DNA of 7,815 bases. It comes from Flavobacteriales bacterium (GTDB lineage: Bacteria > Bacteroidota > Bacteroidia > DT-38). The notes under the pieces are model-generated. The model was not told the DNA's origin. It ran no database searches and worked only from the letters and a program-made list of their open reading frames with translations. Location of the stretch: positions 1 through 7,815 of the forward strand of contig JABSPR010000022.1 of NCBI GenBank assembly GCA_013214975.1, read 5' to 3'. This document shows, piece by piece, positions 5,568 through 7,815 of the stretch (positions are counted from its first letter, which is position 1; each line of letters starts with the position of its first letter). A program made the translations under genes and the position numbers.

Positions 5568-6449
5568 ATGAGTAACACTAATTTGTTCGGTCTGTTTTTA
5601 CTTCCGTTATTACTGTTCGCTTTAGGATGTTCTAAAGACAAGCTTAAAGTAAATGTTCCCTCCTATATTCATATTGAAGACATTACAGTAAGTACGGATT
5701 ACTATAACGAAGGCTCCGGTTCAGATAACATTGTGGATGCATGGATACTGATAGATTACCAGCTCATAGGTGTTTTCGAATTACCAGTTACCCTACCGGT
5801 AGATCATGATGGCGTACACCGAATTGACATTAGAGGTGGGATTAAACGAAATGGGCTTACTACCGATAGAATCTCTTATCCTTTTCACGATTCATATTTA
5901 GACACTTCTTCGATATCGTTAATGAGAGGAGAAATTACTACGATCGAACCAGTGGTAACGTACTACAAAGACATAAATTTTTTAATCCTAGAGGATTTTG
6001 AATCTCCAGCCAGTATGTTTATTGAAAAGAATAAAGGAGATTCATCCTCTGTACGACTTATTGATTCAGATATTGCTTTTGAAGGAAATGCATGTGGAGC
6101 TTTTTCTGTAGATACAATAGATTATAAGTTTGAGATGACTGCAGCTTCAGACTTTGAATTTCCGGACAATACCACAACCATTTACCTTGAATTTGATTAC
6201 AAAGTGGACCAAATCTTAGAAGTTGGATTTTACTCCTCTAACAATGCAAATCCTCCACAAGTGGCAAAATCTCATTTAATAAGTTTAAAGCCTAAAGATG
6301 AATGGAACAAAATTTATTTAAATCTCACCTCAGAAATAGCTGCTTTTCCCAATGCTGAAAAATTCAACCTATATTTCGAAGCCGAGAATAATTTAGGACT
6401 TGTACATTCCGATTATTACTTCGACAACATTAAAGTGATATATCAATAG
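5568..6449 (+). CDS. Uncharacterised lipoprotein with a possible beta-sandwich C-terminal half
   Basis: A 293-residue exported protein. Residues 1-21 form a lipoprotein signal ending LLLFALGC, with lipid Cys21 followed by SKDK. The first half (VPSYIHIEDITVSTDY, 30-45; VDAWILIDYQLIGVFELPVTLPV, 56-78) looks like a small beta domain. The second half begins with an LEDFESP segment (about 140) and ends with YYFDNIKVIY. Between them lie strands with alternating hydrophobics, such as TTIYLEFDYKV and WNKIYLNLTSEI; the pattern resembles jelly-roll carbohydrate-binding modules, but no named family is certain. It stands 28 bases after the oxidoreductase and 2 bases before the sugar-phosphate transferase, so co-transcription is very likely. 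A role in handling or anchoring the surface glycan is plausible but inferred only from context and fold pattern. Confidence 0.85.
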   Translation: MSNTNLFGLFLLPLLLFALGCSKDKLKVNVPSYIHIEDITVSTDYYNEGSGSDNIVDAWILIDYQLIGVFELPVTLPVDHDGVHRIDIRGGIKRNGLTTDRISYPFHDSYLDTSSISLMRGEITTIEPVVTYYKDINFLILEDFESPASMFIEKNKGDSSSVRLIDSDIAFEGNACGAFSVDTIDYKFEMTAASDFEFPDNTTTIYLEFDYKVDQILEVGFYSSNNANPPQVAKSHLISLKPKDEWNKIYLNLTSEIAAFPNAEKFNLYFEAENNLGLVHSDYYFDNIKVIYQ

Positions 6450-6451
6450 AG

Positions 6452-7815
6452 TTGAACAAATCAAATCAAATAGCAAAACAAATTTTCTTCGATTTCATCG
6501 CAGCATCAATTAGTTGGGGTTCATTTTTCGTTTTTCGAAAAATTTATCTCGAACCACTTAAGTATGGGTATCAAATTCCATTTGAACTAAATGAGAATTT
6601 CTATTACGGCATTATTGTTATCCCCCTCTTTTGGATTGCACTCTATAGTATTTCGGGCACATATCTAAATCCGTTAAGAAAATCAAGACTTAAAGAACTC
6701 GGACAAACCATCTCCTTAACTTTTATAGGTTCCATTTGTTTATTCTTTGTTCTAATTCTCGATGATGAGATTACTGGATACGAAGCATATTACACCTCTT
6801 TCCTTACGCTTTTCTCCTTACATCTAACGCTAACCTTTATTCCTCGATTTATTAATTCAACCATTTTGGCGCACAAAATACATCGCCGTGAATTTGGTTT
6901 CAATACGCTAATTATTGGAGGAAATGGCAAAGCCACAAAACTTTACAATGATCTAGAAGGACTTAAAGATTCTATGGGAAATGTTCTTATCGGTTTTTTA
7001 AGGGTGTACGATCGTGAAGAATATGCTCTAGAAAAACACTTGCCTCATTTAGGAGAATATAAAGACGTCAATCATTTCATCGAAAAATACAATATAGAGG
7101 AAGTTATAATTGCAATAGAATCATCGGAACACAAAGCTATTAGAGAAATAATAAGCATCGTTTCTAGCAATAATGTAATTATCAAAATCACCCCCGACAT
7201 GCACGACATTTTAACTGGTACCGTTAAAATGAATTCAATATTTGGCACTCCACTTATTGAAGTTTCGAACACCTTAATGCCGGTATATCAAAAGAACCTC
7301 AAACAAATTATCGATTTCTTAGTATCTCTTTTCGTACTCCTATTCTGTAGTCCAATTTACCTGCTAATCGCAATAATTATTAAGTTCGATTCGAAAGGCC
7401 CTGTATTCTACTCGCATGAAAGGATTGGAAAGAATGGCAAGCCATTCAACATATATAAGTTTAGATCTATGGTAATGAATGCGGAAGCTAAGGGTCCTAC
7501 ACTCTCCTCGGATAACGATGATAGAATTACACGATTCGGCAAGTTGATGCGAAAAACTAGACTAGATGAAATCCCTCAATTTTTTAACGTAGTTATTGGT
7601 AATATGAGTCTCGTTGGACCAAGACCAGAGAGAGAGCACTTCATTAACCAAATTGTGAAAAAAGCTCCTCACTACAGACATTTGCATAAAGTATTACCTG
7701 GAATTACCTCTTGGGGACAGGTTAAATATGGCTATGCCGAAAATGTGGATGAAATGATTTTAAGACTACGATACGATATCATTTACATTGAGAACATGAC
7801 TTTGGCAGTAGATTT
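6452..7815 (+). CDS. Polyprenyl-phosphate sugar-1-phosphate transferase (WcaJ/PssY-like), 3' end cut by window
   Basis: The frame is open for 454 codons to the window edge. Relatives are usually a little longer, so probably only a short tail is missing. The enzyme moves a sugar-1-phosphate from a nucleotide sugar to undecaprenyl phosphate, the first membrane step of exopolysaccharide or O-antigen synthesis. Four hydrophobic segments open the protein (about 13-29, 49-67, 84-103, 110-128), followed by a CoA-binding-like Rossmann domain (NTLIIGGNGKATKLYNDLEG). A membrane helix (286-312) leads into the catalytic domain: HERIGKNGKPFNIYKFRSM (ending at residue 340), the catalytic-type D372-E373 in TRLDEIPQFFN, LVGPRPER (387-394) and LPGITSWGQV (415-424). 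The start is inferred as TTG 6452, two bases after the lipoprotein stop; there is no in-frame ATG until deep inside the protein, and NKSNQIAKQIFFDF fits relatives' N-termini. Sugar specificity is unknown. Confidence 0.94.
   Translation, partial: MNKSNQIAKQIFFDFIAASISWGSFFVFRKIYLEPLKYGYQIPFELNENFYYGIIVIPLFWIALYSISGTYLNPLRKSRLKELGQTISLTFIGSICLFFVLILDDEITGYEAYYTSFLTLFSLHLTLTFIPRFINSTILAHKIHRREFGFNTLIIGGNGKATKLYNDLEGLKDSMGNVLIGFLRVYDREEYALEKHLPHLGEYKDVNHFIEKYNIEEVIIAIESSEHKAIREIISIVSSNNVIIKITPDMHDILTGTVKMNSIFGTPLIEVSNTLMPVYQKNLKQIIDFLVSLFVLLFCSPIYLLIAIIIKFDSKGPVFYSHERIGKNGKPFNIYKFRSMVMNAEAKGPTLSSDNDDRITRFGKLMRKTRLDEIPQFFNVVIGNMSLVGPRPEREHFINQIVKKAPHYRHLHKVLPGITSWGQVKYGYAENVDEMILRLRYDIIYIENMTLAVD

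Noticed and set aside
7072..7272. Minus-strand open frame of 66 codons
   Set aside because: It is antisense to the sugar-phosphate transferase, whose coding frame here is continuous and conserved in style.
1..7815. Search for CRISPR arrays, insertion sequences, phage genes, tRNAs, toxin-antitoxin pairs or defence genes
   Set aside because: No regularly spaced repeats, transposase or nuclease motifs, or cloverleaf-like sequences were found; nearly all the sequence is used by the nine genes listed.

Overview
The window looks like ordinary chromosomal DNA of a Bacteroidota bacterium, most likely order Flavobacteriales. The reasons are AT-rich coding sequence, many predicted lipoproteins with short Ser/Gly-Cys lipoboxes, A-rich starts without strong Shine-Dalgarno sequences, and candidate promoters of the Bacteroidota type (-7 box TAnnTTTG) rather than TATAAT. 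The assignment rests on protein style and promoter shape; there is no rRNA in the window. The window is gene-dense: nine protein genes, two cut by the window edges, and no gene-free stretch longer than about 120 bases.

Region 1 (1-2783) is a metal-homeostasis divergon. To the left, on the minus strand, lies the N-terminal half of a di-heme c-type oxidoreductase lipoprotein (DUF1111/DHOR family). To the right, on the plus strand, runs a DtxR/MntR-family metalloregulator, a GufA-like ZIP metal transporter that overlaps the regulator by 8 bases, and smpB 24 bases further on. The 85-base gap between the divergent genes holds a good DtxR-box-like palindrome (745-764), a second AT-rich inverted repeat and a -7 box facing each way. 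The simplest model is that the regulator senses Mn(II) or Fe(II) and controls both its own transporter operon and the heme oxidoreductase.

Region 2 (2784-4412) begins with a symmetric hairpin that can terminate smpB and the converging lipoprotein gene. On the minus strand follow an uncharacterised, acidic, lipocalin-like lipoprotein and, upstream of it, pcm (protein-L-isoaspartate O-methyltransferase).

Region 3 (4413-7815) is a plus-strand envelope-glycan cluster, divergent from pcm: a Gfo/Idh/MocA NAD(P)-dependent oxidoreductase, an uncharacterised lipoprotein with a possible beta-sandwich C-terminal half, and a polyprenyl-phosphate sugar-1-phosphate transferase (WcaJ-like) cut by the window end, probably close to its C-terminus. 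Tight spacing (28 and 2 bases) suggests one operon that makes or displays a surface polysaccharide.

I see no CRISPR array, insertion sequence, phage gene, tRNA or toxin-antitoxin pair, and no clearly novel multi-gene system. The most interesting points are the metalloregulator divergon with its operator, an MntR-like metal site in a DtxR-like three-domain protein, smpB placed inside a metal-regulated operon, and the two uncharacterised lipoproteins.
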